A stretch of DNA of 55,213 bases, taken from positions 1 through 55,213 of the forward strand of contig CALIHW010000040.1 in assembly GCA_938020525.1 (NCBI GenBank), in the 5' to 3' direction. Below, piece after piece: positions 46,212-55,013 of this stretch. The notes beneath the pieces were generated by a model. That model was not told the DNA's origin, ran no database searches, and was given only the letters and a program-made list of their open reading frames with translations. Within the stretch, counting starts at the first letter, position 1; each line of letters starts with the position of its first letter. This stretch comes from an uncultured Granulosicoccaceae bacterium. GTDB lineage: Bacteria; Pseudomonadota; Gammaproteobacteria; Granulosicoccales; Granulosicoccaceae. Made by a program: the position numbers and the translations under genes.

Positions 46212-46889
46212 ATGCTTAATGTCCTGATCATAGATGACGATGAAAAGCTCGCAGAGCTGCTCACTGAGTACTGTTCGAGCTATGAAATTGTTATTGATTC
46301 AGCGCAACTTCCTTCGAAGGGGCTTGAAAAACTTAAGCGTGAATCCTTTGATGCGGTGATTCTTGATGTCATGCTGCCAGAGATGGATGGATTTGAAGTG
46401 TGCAAGACTATTCGGTCTTTTAGTGAGATTCCAATTATCATGCTGACCGCGCGCGGCGAGGTGATGGACAGGGTAGTCGGTATCGAACTTGGTGCGGATG
46501 ACTATTTGCCCAAACCATTTGAACCTCGTGAGCTTGTCGCCCGAGTAAACAGTATCGCAAAAAGAAAACCCGTTGAAACTGGTCTGATGTCTTTTGACGA
46601 GTTAACGATCAACAGGCAACAACGTATCGTTGAAGTGCAGAATCGGGAAGTCGAGCTGACTACTATGGAATACCAGCTACTTTTGCTGCTTGCCAGTTCT
46701 CCCGGTAAGGACTTTTCGCGGGACGATATTCTAAATCAGCTTAAAGGCACGGAAACCGAGTTGTTCAGTCGATCAGTGGATATATTAATCAGTCGCTTGA
46801 GAAATAAGCTAAAGCCATTGAAACTAATTAAAACGGTATACGGATCTGGTTACGCCTTTGTAGCGACGCCTAAATCTGTTAAGCCTTGA
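46212..46889 (+). CDS. OmpR/CpxR-family response regulator
   Basis: 225 residues. The receiver domain opens with LNVLIIDDDEKLAELL, with phospho-acceptor D52 in AVILDVMLPEMDG, T in IIMLTARGE and Lys in DDYLPKPFEPREL. The winged-helix DNA-binding domain (about 125-220) contains RSVDILISRLRNKL and IKTVYGSGYAFV. An in-frame ATG at 46179 would add 11 residues; neither start has a clear Shine-Dalgarno motif, so the family-typical one is used. It is followed by a sensor kinase gene after 89 bp. It probably controls the Spy-like gene upstream. Confidence 0.9.
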   Translation: MLNVLIIDDDEKLAELLTEYCSSYEIVIDSAQLPSKGLEKLKRESFDAVILDVMLPEMDGFEVCKTIRSFSEIPIIMLTARGEVMDRVVGIELGADDYLPKPFEPRELVARVNSIAKRKPVETGLMSFDELTINRQQRIVEVQNREVELTTMEYQLLLLLASSPGKDFSRDDILNQLKGTETELFSRSVDILISRLRNKLKPLKLIKTVYGSGYAFVATPKSVKP

Positions 46890-46978
46890 CATTCCGTTAA
46901 ATCACCAGAGCCGCCTGAAATCTATAATGAACCGTAGAAATGTCCACAGAATGATCCGTATAGCGAGTTGGAAATAAA

Positions 46979-48307
46979 TTGTTAACCACTCTGCGTCAAT
47001 CACTCACCACACGCCTGCTATTTGTGTTTCTGGTGACAAGTGTGATCATAGTGGTGTTGCTGGTGGCTTCCTTGTTCCATGCGGTAAGGTCGCAGTGGAG
47101 GTTCACAATCGCGCCGCACATTGAACAGTACCTTGAATATGTCAATGAAGACCTCGGTTACCCGCCCAGTGAACAGCGTGCACATGAGCTTGCAAACACG
47201 CTGCGTATCAATATCTATATCGATGGTCCCCAGAGCCGGTTTTCTACAACAGGCAAGCAACTGGATAGTGATGACCTCGAGTTCAGGGATCGATCGCGTA
47301 GATTCAGAAAACATCGAAAGCAGAACAGCTTTATCCCTAACGTTCAGATCGGAGAGCATGATGACAGAACGGTTCTTAGAAACCAGACCGGAGAGTACAG
47401 CATCTTCTATGAAGTGAGGCATCAGCGTAAGCATCCCCGCCATAAGGAAGGATTCTGGCTTCCAATACTATTACTCGGTGCGATACTCGCTGCGTGCTAC
47501 TGGTTGCTGCGCCGTATGCTTCGACCCGTGCAGGATATTAAAAAAGCGGTGCATGCGATGGGAGCTGGCAATCTTAACACTCGCGTTCCTGTACGGTCGG
47601 GTAATGATCTCGGTGTATTGGCGGGCAGTATCAATACAATGGCATCTGATATTGAGGCGCTGCTGGATGCTAAAAGACAATTATTACTCGGTGCCAGTCA
47701 TGAATTACGAACACCCGTAACCCGGGCAAAGATTGCCGCTCAAATGCTGGAGCAATCCACCAATCGCGATCGTATTATCGAAGATCTGGATGAAATGGAA
47801 TCACTTATCGCGGATATCATGGAAAGCGAGTGGGTTACAGGAGGTCACTCTGCGCTCAAACTATCTGATGTGAACATACCAGAGTTAATCAATTCAGTGA
47901 TTGAAGAGCTGCATTGTGCTGATATAGTAACCACAACATTTCATGAAAATATAACCATATTACAGGCTGACACAGCTCGATTGCGGCTGTTATTTCGTAA
48001 CCTGATCAGCAACGCCCTTAAGCATGGTGAAGGCAACCTTTCCCCGAGCGTAAAAGTGCATGTTGTGGGTAATGACCTGCATGTTGAGATCACGGACCAT
48101 GGTGGTGGCATCGAAGAAAAGCATCTAGCGAGATTAACTGAGCCGTTTTACCGTGCAGACCCTTCGCGTACACGCGCTACTGGTGGTTTTGGTCTGGGAT
48201 TGCATATATGTGATCTGATTGTTCAGGCACACAGTGGCAAGATGGACTTCAAAAGTACCGTTGGTGAAGGGACTACGGTCACAGTGGTGATACCCTATGC
48301 ACAATAG
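46979..48307 (+). CDS. Envelope-stress sensor histidine kinase (CpxA-like)
   Basis: 442 residues from a TTG start. Helix 1 is LLFVFLVTSVIIVVLLVASL (about 13-32). A periplasmic sensor domain of about 125 residues follows, with a basic stretch RSRRFRKHRKQ, and helix 2 is LPILLLGAILAACYWLL (about 161-177). HAMP follows (about 178-230), then HisKA with H241 in LLGASHELRTPVTRA, and an HATPase with N-box LFRNLISNALKHG, G1 ITDHGGGIEE and G2 GGFGLGLHI. It should phosphorylate the regulator encoded just upstream and may be held inactive by the Spy/CpxP-like protein. It ends three bases from the convergent deacetylase gene. Confidence 0.9.
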   Translation: MLTTLRQSLTTRLLFVFLVTSVIIVVLLVASLFHAVRSQWRFTIAPHIEQYLEYVNEDLGYPPSEQRAHELANTLRINIYIDGPQSRFSTTGKQLDSDDLEFRDRSRRFRKHRKQNSFIPNVQIGEHDDRTVLRNQTGEYSIFYEVRHQRKHPRHKEGFWLPILLLGAILAACYWLLRRMLRPVQDIKKAVHAMGAGNLNTRVPVRSGNDLGVLAGSINTMASDIEALLDAKRQLLLGASHELRTPVTRAKIAAQMLEQSTNRDRIIEDLDEMESLIADIMESEWVTGGHSALKLSDVNIPELINSVIEELHCADIVTTTFHENITILQADTARLRLLFRNLISNALKHGEGNLSPSVKVHVVGNDLHVEITDHGGGIEEKHLARLTEPFYRADPSRTRATGGFGLGLHICDLIVQAHSGKMDFKSTVGEGTTVTVVIPYAQ

Positions 48308-48310
48308 AAT

Positions 48311-49198
48311 TTACTGCTTGTTAAGTCCGTTCTCAACTATGTAGTCGGCAATTTCAATTACCGGGGCGACCCATAGGCTCGCTTGTTGTTCTGATAAGTA
48401 CTCTATCAGTTCCTGGTGCACGGACTGACTGACGTCCAGGTCATGTGTACCTCCCACTCCGTGGAATACAAATACCACAAGGCCATTATTCTCAATCCCT
48501 TTTACAACTTGTGCTTTCAGTGTTTCGGCGTCATGGCTGTTTACTGAGTATGCGACCAGGTCATACAAGTCAATTTTACCGGGTACGTTATAGCCACGGT
48601 ATACGCCGCGTGCGGCCACTGCAGTGTTTTGGATTATATCGACAATAGATTCTCCGCCAGCTTTTTTATCGCCGCAGGTATAGGCAAAGGTGCGTCGTGT
48701 TTTATTGTCGAGTGCGCTTAGCAATGTGTTTGCCTGTGTAACTTCATTGGCGAATTGCGCACGGGTGTAATTGTCAAGATCTCTATCTGATTTCACCCAT
48801 TCTCTGCCTGGTTTGCTGCCCATGCAAGGGTGGACCATAGTATGGTTGCCCAGCTCATGACCAAGATCGGCAAGTCGCTTCCAGTCAGCAGATCTGGTTA
48901 CGATGCTATGTGATGTCCCGGTAACATAAAAAGTCGCGCGAATATTATGCTGATTTAACAGCGGCACCACGTTGTCCAGGTGGGTATTCAGGCCGTCATC
49001 GTAGGAGAGCGCTATAGCTGCAGCTTTGCCATTCCATGGTCCTGTAGCCTTTAAGTTCGTCACTTCTTTCTTCTCAGAGGTGGCTGCGGGAATTTTATCG
49101 AGTAATTCTATCGCAATTGATCCGGGTGCCGTTGGCTGAGCCTGCGATACCGATACCAGACTGCAGACAAAACACAGAACCAACAGAAGATATCTCAT
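48311..49198 (-). CDS. Exported polysaccharide deacetylase family protein
   Basis: 295 residues. The ATG at 49198 opens a Sec signal peptide (RYLLLVLCFVCSLVSVSQA, cleavage near residue 20) and has GGCGG about five bases upstream; longer upstream starts lack this. The NodB domain has the catalytic/metal aspartates in IALSYDDGLNTHL (D67, D68), the metal His pair in ELGNHTMVHPC (H119 and H123), and the late motif VVFVFHGVGG. It is a metal-dependent N- or O-deacetylase acting on a polysaccharide or peptidoglycan in the envelope; the target is unknown. It is convergent with the kinase gene. Confidence 0.87.
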   Translation of the reverse strand: MRYLLLVLCFVCSLVSVSQAQPTAPGSIAIELLDKIPAATSEKKEVTNLKATGPWNGKAAAIALSYDDGLNTHLDNVVPLLNQHNIRATFYVTGTSHSIVTRSADWKRLADLGHELGNHTMVHPCMGSKPGREWVKSDRDLDNYTRAQFANEVTQANTLLSALDNKTRRTFAYTCGDKKAGGESIVDIIQNTAVAARGVYRGYNVPGKIDLYDLVAYSVNSHDAETLKAQVVKGIENNGLVVFVFHGVGGTHDLDVSQSVHQELIEYLSEQQASLWVAPVIEIADYIVENGLNKQ

Positions 49199-49518
49199 AC
49201 TACCGCCTATACTATCGCTCATTAACCGTGTCTCGTAAACTATGCACGCCAAAGCCTCGTGCTCAAGAGATTTACCGCGGACACCTTCTTTTCTGGGTAC
49301 CACAGCTTGAAAATCTAGGAAAAGTCGGTATTCAATGCTAGATCCGTGCCGGAGAAATTGACACCTCCGGGCAACCGATTGCCTGTATTTACATTGTTTT
49401 CGCGGTCAATATGGCAAGCACCGTCGTTTATCAGACCAAATGATTATGGTGCAATATTCAGGTGTTCTCTCGTCTGAACAGTAATGGTACTGTCGCTCTA
49501 AACCGGAGAAAAAAATCG
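49199..49518. other. 320-bp divergent intergenic region
   Basis: It separates the deacetylase gene (minus) from the adenine deaminase gene (plus). It should carry both promoters. I see no hairpin, riboswitch or repeat that I could defend. An open frame of the deaminase extends to 49462 but its first 19 residues are not conserved. Confidence 0.45.
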
Positions 49519-51312
49519 ATGGATAACGCATCTTTCCCAAGCTGGGCAGACGTCGCTTCTGAGCTGGTCGCCGTAGCTGCTGGTAGAGCTTCTGCTGATA
49601 CGGTAATTCGAGGCGGTAATCTTGTTAATGTGCAGTCTCGGGAAGTACTGGCCAATACATCTGTTGCATTTAAAAAAGGCCGGATAGCCTATGTTGGTGC
49701 TAATGCATCGCATTGTATTGGCGAGGAAACCACTGTTGTTGAAGCAGATGGCAGGTATTTAATACCAGGCCTCTGCGATGCTCATATGCATATCGAGAGT
49801 GGCATGCTCACACCTGCAGAGTTCGCAGCAGCCGTCATACCGCATGGCACCACCAGCATGTTCACAGACCCTCATGAGATCGCTAATGTCCTCGGGCTTG
49901 AGGGTGTTCGGATGATGCACGATGAAGCGATGCAACAACCGATCAATATCTTTACCCAGATGCCTTCATGCGCTCCGTCCGCACCTGGTCTTGAGACAAC
50001 CGGTTTTGAAATCTCGGCTGATGACGTTAAAACCGCGATGTCATGGCCCGGTATTATCGGGCTGGGTGAGATGATGAATTTCCCCGGGGTTATCAACGGT
50101 GATCCTCAAATGCTGGCGGAAATGGCTGCCACTATGAATGCTGGTAAAACGGTGGGTGGTCACTACGCATCACCTGATCGTGGTATCCCGTTTCATGCTT
50201 ATGTGGCGGGTGGTGCTGCTGATGATCACGAAGGTACCTGTGAACTTGATGCCATCGCTAGAGTACGTCAGGGGATGCGATCGATGTTGCGACTAGGCTC
50301 TGCCTGGTATGACGTAGAAAGTCAGATAACAGCAATCACTAAAAAAGGTCTTGATCCACGTAACTTTGTATTGTGTACAGATGATTGTCACTCCGGGACT
50401 CTGATTAACGATGGTCATATGGATCGCGTTGTGCGGCACGCTATAGATTGCGGTTGTGATCCGCTTATAGCAATTCAAATGGCAACAATTAATACCGCTA
50501 CCCATTTTGGTCTTGAGCGTGATCTTGGCAGCATTGCACCAGGCCGTCGTGCTGACCTGATCATTACGTCTGATCTCAAGCAACTGCCAATAGAATGTGT
50601 TTATTCACGCGGGGTAAAAGTCGCTGAAAACGGTGTGTTGGTGGTGGATTGTCCGCATCATGCCTGGCCACAACACGCGAGAGAAACCGTTCATTTGGGT
50701 ATGACTCTTGAGATAGAGGATTTCGCCCTTGCCGCACCGGCAAATTCCACATCAGTAAACGTCAGGGTAATCGGGGTGGTAGAAAATCAGGCGCCAACCA
50801 GGTCACTTACGGCAACTTTACCGGTTGATGATGGGGTCATAGAAATTGCCAATGACGTTGCACACATTGGACTTGTTGAGAGACACCGGTCTACCGGTCA
50901 GGTCACGAATGGCTTTGTCTCAGGCTTTGGTTATACAGGCAAAATGGCAATGGCTTCAAGCGTCGCTCACGATAGTCATCACATCATTGTTGTCGGTACA
51001 GATAGAGCGTGCATGGCGAGTGCTGTTAACCGTCTCGGAGAGGTTGGCGGTGGAATTACTGTCTGGCAGGACGGCAAAGAGCTCGCACTGGTCGAATTAC
51101 CTATTGCAGGGTTAATGTCTGACCGGCCTGCAAAAGAAGTGGCTGCTGATGCAGACGCTATGGTTGCTGCTATGCAGTCCTGTGGCTGTACACTTAACAA
51201 TGCCTATATGCAGCACTCGTTGCTGGCATTGGTTGTAATACCTGAATTGCGTATTTCTGATTTAGGTTTGGTGGATGTTGGGAAGTTCGAGTTTACGGAT
51301 GTGATTTGCTGA
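49519..51312 (+). CDS. ade: Adenine deaminase (Ade family)
   Basis: 597 residues. It deaminates adenine to hypoxanthine and ammonia. The amidohydrolase metal site begins with LIPGLCDAHMHIESGMLTPA (H89 and H91), followed by HGTTSMFTDPHEIANVLGL. The Ade-specific C-terminal domain includes GFGYTGKMAMASSVAHDSHH and VGTDRACMASAVNRL, with the conserved GGGITVWQDGKELALVELPI. The chosen ATG has GGAGA about nine bases upstream; an upstream in-frame start at 49462 is less likely. It is monocistronic. Together with the nucleoside hydrolase gene near 5 kb it indicates purine salvage. Confidence 0.93.
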   Translation: MDNASFPSWADVASELVAVAAGRASADTVIRGGNLVNVQSREVLANTSVAFKKGRIAYVGANASHCIGEETTVVEADGRYLIPGLCDAHMHIESGMLTPAEFAAAVIPHGTTSMFTDPHEIANVLGLEGVRMMHDEAMQQPINIFTQMPSCAPSAPGLETTGFEISADDVKTAMSWPGIIGLGEMMNFPGVINGDPQMLAEMAATMNAGKTVGGHYASPDRGIPFHAYVAGGAADDHEGTCELDAIARVRQGMRSMLRLGSAWYDVESQITAITKKGLDPRNFVLCTDDCHSGTLINDGHMDRVVRHAIDCGCDPLIAIQMATINTATHFGLERDLGSIAPGRRADLIITSDLKQLPIECVYSRGVKVAENGVLVVDCPHHAWPQHARETVHLGMTLEIEDFALAAPANSTSVNVRVIGVVENQAPTRSLTATLPVDDGVIEIANDVAHIGLVERHRSTGQVTNGFVSGFGYTGKMAMASSVAHDSHHIIVVGTDRACMASAVNRLGEVGGGITVWQDGKELALVELPIAGLMSDRPAKEVAADADAMVAAMQSCGCTLNNAYMQHSLLALVVIPELRISDLGLVDVGKFEFTDVIC

Positions 51313-51430
51313 TTGGTATTTTGTGCGACGTATAGCTTTCTAAAATTAAAGTCCCGGGTAGACTCGTCGCTCTAAAGCGGTTACTCGACAATACTCGTGT
51401 AGAAAGACGTCATCGAACATAACGTAATCG

Positions 51431-51790
51431 TTAAGCAACCAGGCGGACGTGGGCATCAATCACATCCCAGGGTGCGACAACCAATCCACTATCAGTGCGC
51501 TGAATTAAATTTACCGCTTCAAGTTCCGCTGTATCGACATGCACGTTTTTATAGTCACGACCTAAGGCTCTGGCGAGACCTTTCACACTTAGGGGCCCTT
51601 GCTGTCTTAGGGCCTTGAGCAGTTCCAGTCTTTTCGGAGTCAAGACTGATATCAATGCTTCCAAATTTTCAAAATTTAAATGAACCTCTGTATTGATGTC
51701 TGATTTCGATCTTGCTGAATTCCAGGCATCAGAAAAACGCTTAAATCCTTCCTTGGCATCCTCAACTCCAATATCAATTCTCTTACTCAT
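51431..51790 (-). CDS. tumA: TumA-like antitoxin (HVO_A0114-type winged HTH protein)
   Basis: 119 residues. The C-terminal half is a winged helix: LTPKRLELLKALRQQGPLSV, then KGLARALGRDYKNVHVDTAE (about 50-90), the pattern of HVO_A0114-type putative DNA-binding proteins. The N-terminal half (about 1-45) is charged and probably contacts the toxin. Its start overlaps the toxin stop by four bases. Such proteins act as antitoxin and autorepressor for TumE/DUF6516 toxins. It likely binds the palindrome at 52081-52101. Confidence 0.85.
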   Translation of the reverse strand: MSKRIDIGVEDAKEGFKRFSDAWNSARSKSDINTEVHLNFENLEALISVLTPKRLELLKALRQQGPLSVKGLARALGRDYKNVHVDTAELEAVNLIQRTDSGLVVAPWDVIDAHVRLVA

Positions 51791-52080
51791 AGTTTCTGAT
51801 TCCTGAGTTGGTTAATGTCTGTTTCAAAATCAGTTACAAGCTGCTCGACAGATGAAAAGTTGTAGACTTCCTCTCTATCCTGATAGTGACGATGATCACC
51901 TTTGCCTAACTCATTATCATATCCAATGAGTCGTGAACCTGGATATCCATAAAACAAACTGTATTTCAATCCGTGAGGACGTTCTGCATCTGTTTCTGGC
52001 AACTTCCAAATAATCATTTCTCGGATAGCGCCATCCACATAGATGTACTTGTCACGAAAAATTAGTTCAGCTTTAGCCAT
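51787..52080 (-). CDS. tumE: TumE family toxin (DUF6516)
   Basis: 97 residues, the usual length. The diagnostic segments are KYSLFYGYPGSRLIGYDNEL at about 39-58, GKGDHRHYQDREEVYNFSSV at about 59-78 and LVTDFETDI near the end, matching the family's YDNE.GKGDHRH..G.EE.Y.F pattern. The molecular target of the toxin is not something I can state from the sequence. Here the toxin gene precedes the antitoxin gene, and its ATG immediately follows the operator-promoter with no room for a Shine-Dalgarno site, which suggests a leaderless mRNA. Confidence 0.87.
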   Translation of the reverse strand: MAKAELIFRDKYIYVDGAIREMIIWKLPETDAERPHGLKYSLFYGYPGSRLIGYDNELGKGDHRHYQDREEVYNFSSVEQLVTDFETDINQLRNQKL

Positions 52081-52101
52081 GTATGGTGTACTATACCATA
52101 C
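52081..52101 (-). promoter_or_regulatory. Operator/promoter of the TumE-TumA operon
   Basis: GTATGGT (52081-52087) and ACCATAC (52095-52101) are perfect inverted repeats around a 7-base spacer. On the minus strand the palindrome includes TATAGT (a good -10 box), nine bases before the tumE ATG at 52080. A TGGACA-like -35 lies further upstream at slightly short spacing. Repressor binding here would cover the -10 box and the start codon. Confidence 0.65.
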
Positions 52102-52336
52102 TTTAGAGATGTCCAGTCAGACGGCGTTTTCAGTCAGCGTACCTCATCGACGGACGAGCCTATTAAATGGTTCTTCCCTTCACCCGTTGCAGTCAAAGTG
52201 TAGCCGACCACGTAATAAGCATCATTTGTGGTTAATAATAGCTCGTGTGAAATGAAGCGAAGGACTGGCTTGGGCACGCTACGCGATATTAGATATCAAC
52301 GTTATTGTCCGACTGCACTTACCGCCTATGGAAAAT

Positions 52337-53638
52337 CTAGTTTTCCAGGCGATCTTTATATCGATACCATGCCAATGCTGCTGGCAGGAACCACGGTTTT
52401 CCGGTGTAAAGAGGTCGAGTCGGAAACCTGATGTCATCGAAGCCTGTGTTTCCCTCCGTCAGCCCCAGGACTTTATTGCCTGCGCGCATTCCTAAGTAGC
52501 TTGCCAATGATACGCCTGAGCCACAGTAGCCCATTGCGTAGTGGATTCCGTTTTGTTTGCCGATATGTGCCAGTGAATCGAAGGTGTAGGCAACAAAACC
52601 CATCCATGAATGTGACAGCTTTACGTTTGCAAGTTCCGGAAACAGCCGTGCGAGATCTGCTCTAAGCAATGGTGCGCTTTTCGTCGGGTCTGTTTCAGAA
52701 CTGGACACGCGGCCACCAAACAAAATTCGTGATCTGTCTGGTGAGGCTCTGTAGTAATAAACCACCTTGCGGGTATCACTATAGATGCGGTCATTTGGCA
52801 TTAATCTATCCATCGTCGTTTTATCAAGCGCTTCTGTAGCGATGATATAACTGCCTATGGGTATCACGCGGCGTCTTTGCCATGGCGTGATGTTTCCCGT
52901 ATAGCCATTGGTGGCGACGATGACATCCTTGGCTTTTAACACACCTTGTTGGGTGCTTGCTTTGATGTGTCCGGATTCAACAGAGAGTTGAGTGACGGGA
53001 CAATGCGGTATGATCTGTACATCGGCTTTGTTAGCAAGCTCCAATAACTCTTGATGATAGGCTGCAGGATCAATTGAAGCGTGTGGGTGATAAATCACTC
53101 CGCCATGGTAATTGTCAGTTGCAAGTTCTGAATGCTGCTCTGCGCGAGGTACTATACTAAATGGGACTTCAAGCCCCGGAGGTTGTTGAGTAACTTCTGC
53201 AGTTAGCTTGTTAAATTGTTTTGCGTTATGTGCTGCATGAAACCGTCCGCACACGCGAAAGTCACAGTCGATACCTTCATCCGCAATAAAATCTTCGATC
53301 CACGTCAGTGCGTTGTGTCCTTCTTTGATAATATTAAATGCCTTGTCTACTCCGTATTTTCGAGTAAGAGATGAGAGGTCTGGTTTGATGCTAGTGCTAA
53401 TTTGTCCGCCGTTTCTTGTGCTGCAACCGAAGCCTGCATCTTCTGCATCAACAAGTACGGTTGAGCGACCAGCGCGTGCTGTGACCAGAGCCGCATGCAA
53501 TCCGGTGTAACCTGATCCTATTACCAGAACATCGCATTTTTCCGGTAGCGGGTTGGCCTCCAATGCCGGGCGCGGTGATTTGTCCCACCAGTACGATTGC
53601 AGTTTGAAGTCGTCGGTAAAAAGTTCTCTATTGTTCAT
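52337..53638 (-). CDS. FAD-dependent amino acid/amine oxidoreductase (PuuB/DadA-like)
   Basis: 433 residues. The Rossmann dinucleotide motif is DVLVIGSGYTGLHAALVTAR (about 36-55) with the FAD ribose Glu/Asp in TVLVDAEDAGFGCSTRNGGQ. The Gly-rich CGSGVSLASYLGMRAG near residue 370 binds the flavin. The overall layout (DAO fold, N-terminal SYWWDKSPRP) matches gamma-glutamylputrescine oxidase-like enzymes that act on amines and N-substituted amino acids. The substrate is open. It is preceded by a lactonase gene on the same strand (45 bp gap), so an operon is possible. Confidence 0.88.
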   Translation of the reverse strand: MNNRELFTDDFKLQSYWWDKSPRPALEANPLPEKCDVLVIGSGYTGLHAALVTARAGRSTVLVDAEDAGFGCSTRNGGQISTSIKPDLSSLTRKYGVDKAFNIIKEGHNALTWIEDFIADEGIDCDFRVCGRFHAAHNAKQFNKLTAEVTQQPPGLEVPFSIVPRAEQHSELATDNYHGGVIYHPHASIDPAAYHQELLELANKADVQIIPHCPVTQLSVESGHIKASTQQGVLKAKDVIVATNGYTGNITPWQRRRVIPIGSYIIATEALDKTTMDRLMPNDRIYSDTRKVVYYYRASPDRSRILFGGRVSSSETDPTKSAPLLRADLARLFPELANVKLSHSWMGFVAYTFDSLAHIGKQNGIHYAMGYCGSGVSLASYLGMRAGNKVLGLTEGNTGFDDIRFPTRPLYTGKPWFLPAALAWYRYKDRLEN

Positions 53639-53683
53639 TCAGTTGGCTGCAGGTATTCAAGATAGTAGAAGCCGCTACGCTGT

Positions 53684-54601
53684 CTAACGTGCTCCATTGA
53701 CTGCCAGATACACAGAATAGAGAGAGGTCGTACCGCAGATGAAAAGACGGTTTAACTTCTGCCCGCCGAAACAGACATTGCCGACAAGCTCGGGAATTAG
53801 AATTTTACCGAGCAATGTACCGTCGGAATTCAAACAATGAACACCATCAGCGGCAGACGTCCATATTCTTTCTTGCGTATCCACTCTAAAGCCGTCAAAT
53901 AATCCTGCAGTGCAATCTGCGATCACAATACCTTTATCGAGCTCATTGTTTTTAACGACATGCTTACGAATATGTGCCGGGCCGTTTTCCTGATGTGTCG
54001 CTCCGGTATCTGCAATGTACAAATGTTTTTCATCTGCCGAAAACGCAAGGCCATTGGGTTTAATGTAGTCATCGGCTACACGCGAAATGTTGCCGGTTTC
54101 AGGGTCTATTCTGTAGACGTGGCAGCCCTCGATTTCGCATTCTGCTCTGTCGCCCTCATAGTCGATCAAAATACCGTAAGAGGGATCGGTGAACCAAATA
54201 GATCCATCAGACTTTACGACGACATCGTTCGGTGAGTTAAATCGAGCACCTTGAAACTGATCGGCCAACACGGATATTGAGCCATCGTGTTCTGTGCGAG
54301 TGACTCGCCTTGTCAGGTGTTCACAGGTGACCAGCCTGCCTTGCGGGTCAGTGGTATTGCCGTTTGAATTATTTGCAGGATTACGGAAAACTGAAACAGA
54401 ACCATCTGTTTCATCCCATCGCATCATTCTGTTGTTAGGGATGTCTGACCAAATCAGATACCTCCCTGCGGCAAACCAGGCTGGTCCCTCGCTCCAGCGT
54501 GCGCCTGTCCAAAGTCTTTCTACGCGCGCATGTCCAGTCAGGCACTCATTAAAAGAGTTATCAATTACCTCAAAACCAGTGCCTTCGATTTCACCAAACA
54601 T
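53684..54601 (-). CDS. SMP-30/gluconolactonase/LRE family lactonase
   Basis: 305 residues, a six-bladed beta-propeller. The divalent metal ligands of the family are visible as E38 (WSEGPAW), N125 (NSPNDVVV), N183 (IKPNGLAFS) and D236 (LFDGFRVD). Repeated propeller strands (IWFTDPSYG, LYIADTG, RIWTSAADG) are clear. It hydrolyses sugar-acid lactones such as gluconolactone. It could supply sugar acids for catabolism, but the neighbouring oxidase is not obviously related. A decayed, inverted partial copy lies just upstream of its start. Confidence 0.9.
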   Translation of the reverse strand: MFGEIEGTGFEVIDNSFNECLTGHARVERLWTGARWSEGPAWFAAGRYLIWSDIPNNRMMRWDETDGSVSVFRNPANNSNGNTTDPQGRLVTCEHLTRRVTRTEHDGSISVLADQFQGARFNSPNDVVVKSDGSIWFTDPSYGILIDYEGDRAECEIEGCHVYRIDPETGNISRVADDYIKPNGLAFSADEKHLYIADTGATHQENGPAHIRKHVVKNNELDKGIVIADCTAGLFDGFRVDTQERIWTSAADGVHCLNSDGTLLGKILIPELVGNVCFGGQKLNRLFICGTTSLYSVYLAVNGAR

Positions 54602-54712
54602 GAGACTTGTCCGATTGTTTGCCTAAGTGGTTAGCAGAGATTACATGGATCCGGCCGGATATTAAAATTCTGGTGGGTGTGTGTTGTCAGTCAGGAGGTT
54701 GCTGCAGCCGCT

Positions 54713-54893
54713 ATGCTGCGTTTCATAACTATCGATGGATCTGTGCATTTGTTCCGCAATCCAATCTGCCGATCTGCTCGAGTGAAATGGCAGTTTTGGT
54801 GTAGAGGCGCACCAGGAAGGACGTGTAACTTTGCCTCTGTATTTCTCGGTAGAGTCGCGAGATCAGATGAGTGACGGAGAAATCGATAGCTTG
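54713..54893 (+). pseudogene. Decayed partial SMP-30/gluconolactonase sequence, inverted next to the intact gene
   Basis: On the plus strand 54713-54763 reads MLRFITIDGSVHLFRNP, which parallels MMRWDETDGSVSVFRNP of the intact lactonase on the minus strand. Further on, after frame changes, HQEGRVTL (about 54810-54833), LGRVARSDE (about 54846-54872) and DGEIDSL (about 54873-54893) follow the order of the intact protein's DPQGRLVTC, LTRRVTRTEH and DGSISVL. The fragment has stops and at least two frameshifts. It covers only about 60 residues and is the remnant of a paralogue or homologous neighbour in the opposite orientation. Confidence 0.55.
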
Positions 54894-54926
54894 AGAAGAA
54901 GAGAGTCGAAGCTCTGCGGTAATTAT

Positions 54927-54956
54927 TTACTGGCAATCAAAGCTGATTGCCAGTAA
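54927..54956. terminator. Perfect 13-bp hairpin downstream of the Cys-Asn-Pro repeat gene
   Basis: TTACTGGCAATCA (54927-54939) and TGATTGCCAGTAA (54944-54956) pair perfectly over 13 bp with a 4-base loop, about 58 bp after the stop of the minus-strand repeat protein gene. The stem is strong but the following A/T tract is mixed, so it is a likely terminator or mRNA 3' end. Confidence 0.65.
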
Positions 54957-55013
54957 CACTAACTTTCAGCTCAGCAGCACAACTGCTGCGTAAGCCTAAA
55001 CTACCTGGTAGCC

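Noticed and set aside
52102-52336. Possible further gene remnant between tumE and the FAD oxidase gene
   Set aside because: Short open stretches exist on both strands but none matched a family that I could name, so no feature was called.
54691-54936. Minus-strand 81-codon frame upstream of the lactonase gene
   Set aside because: It is antisense to the decayed lactonase remnant and has no ribosome binding site or family resemblance.
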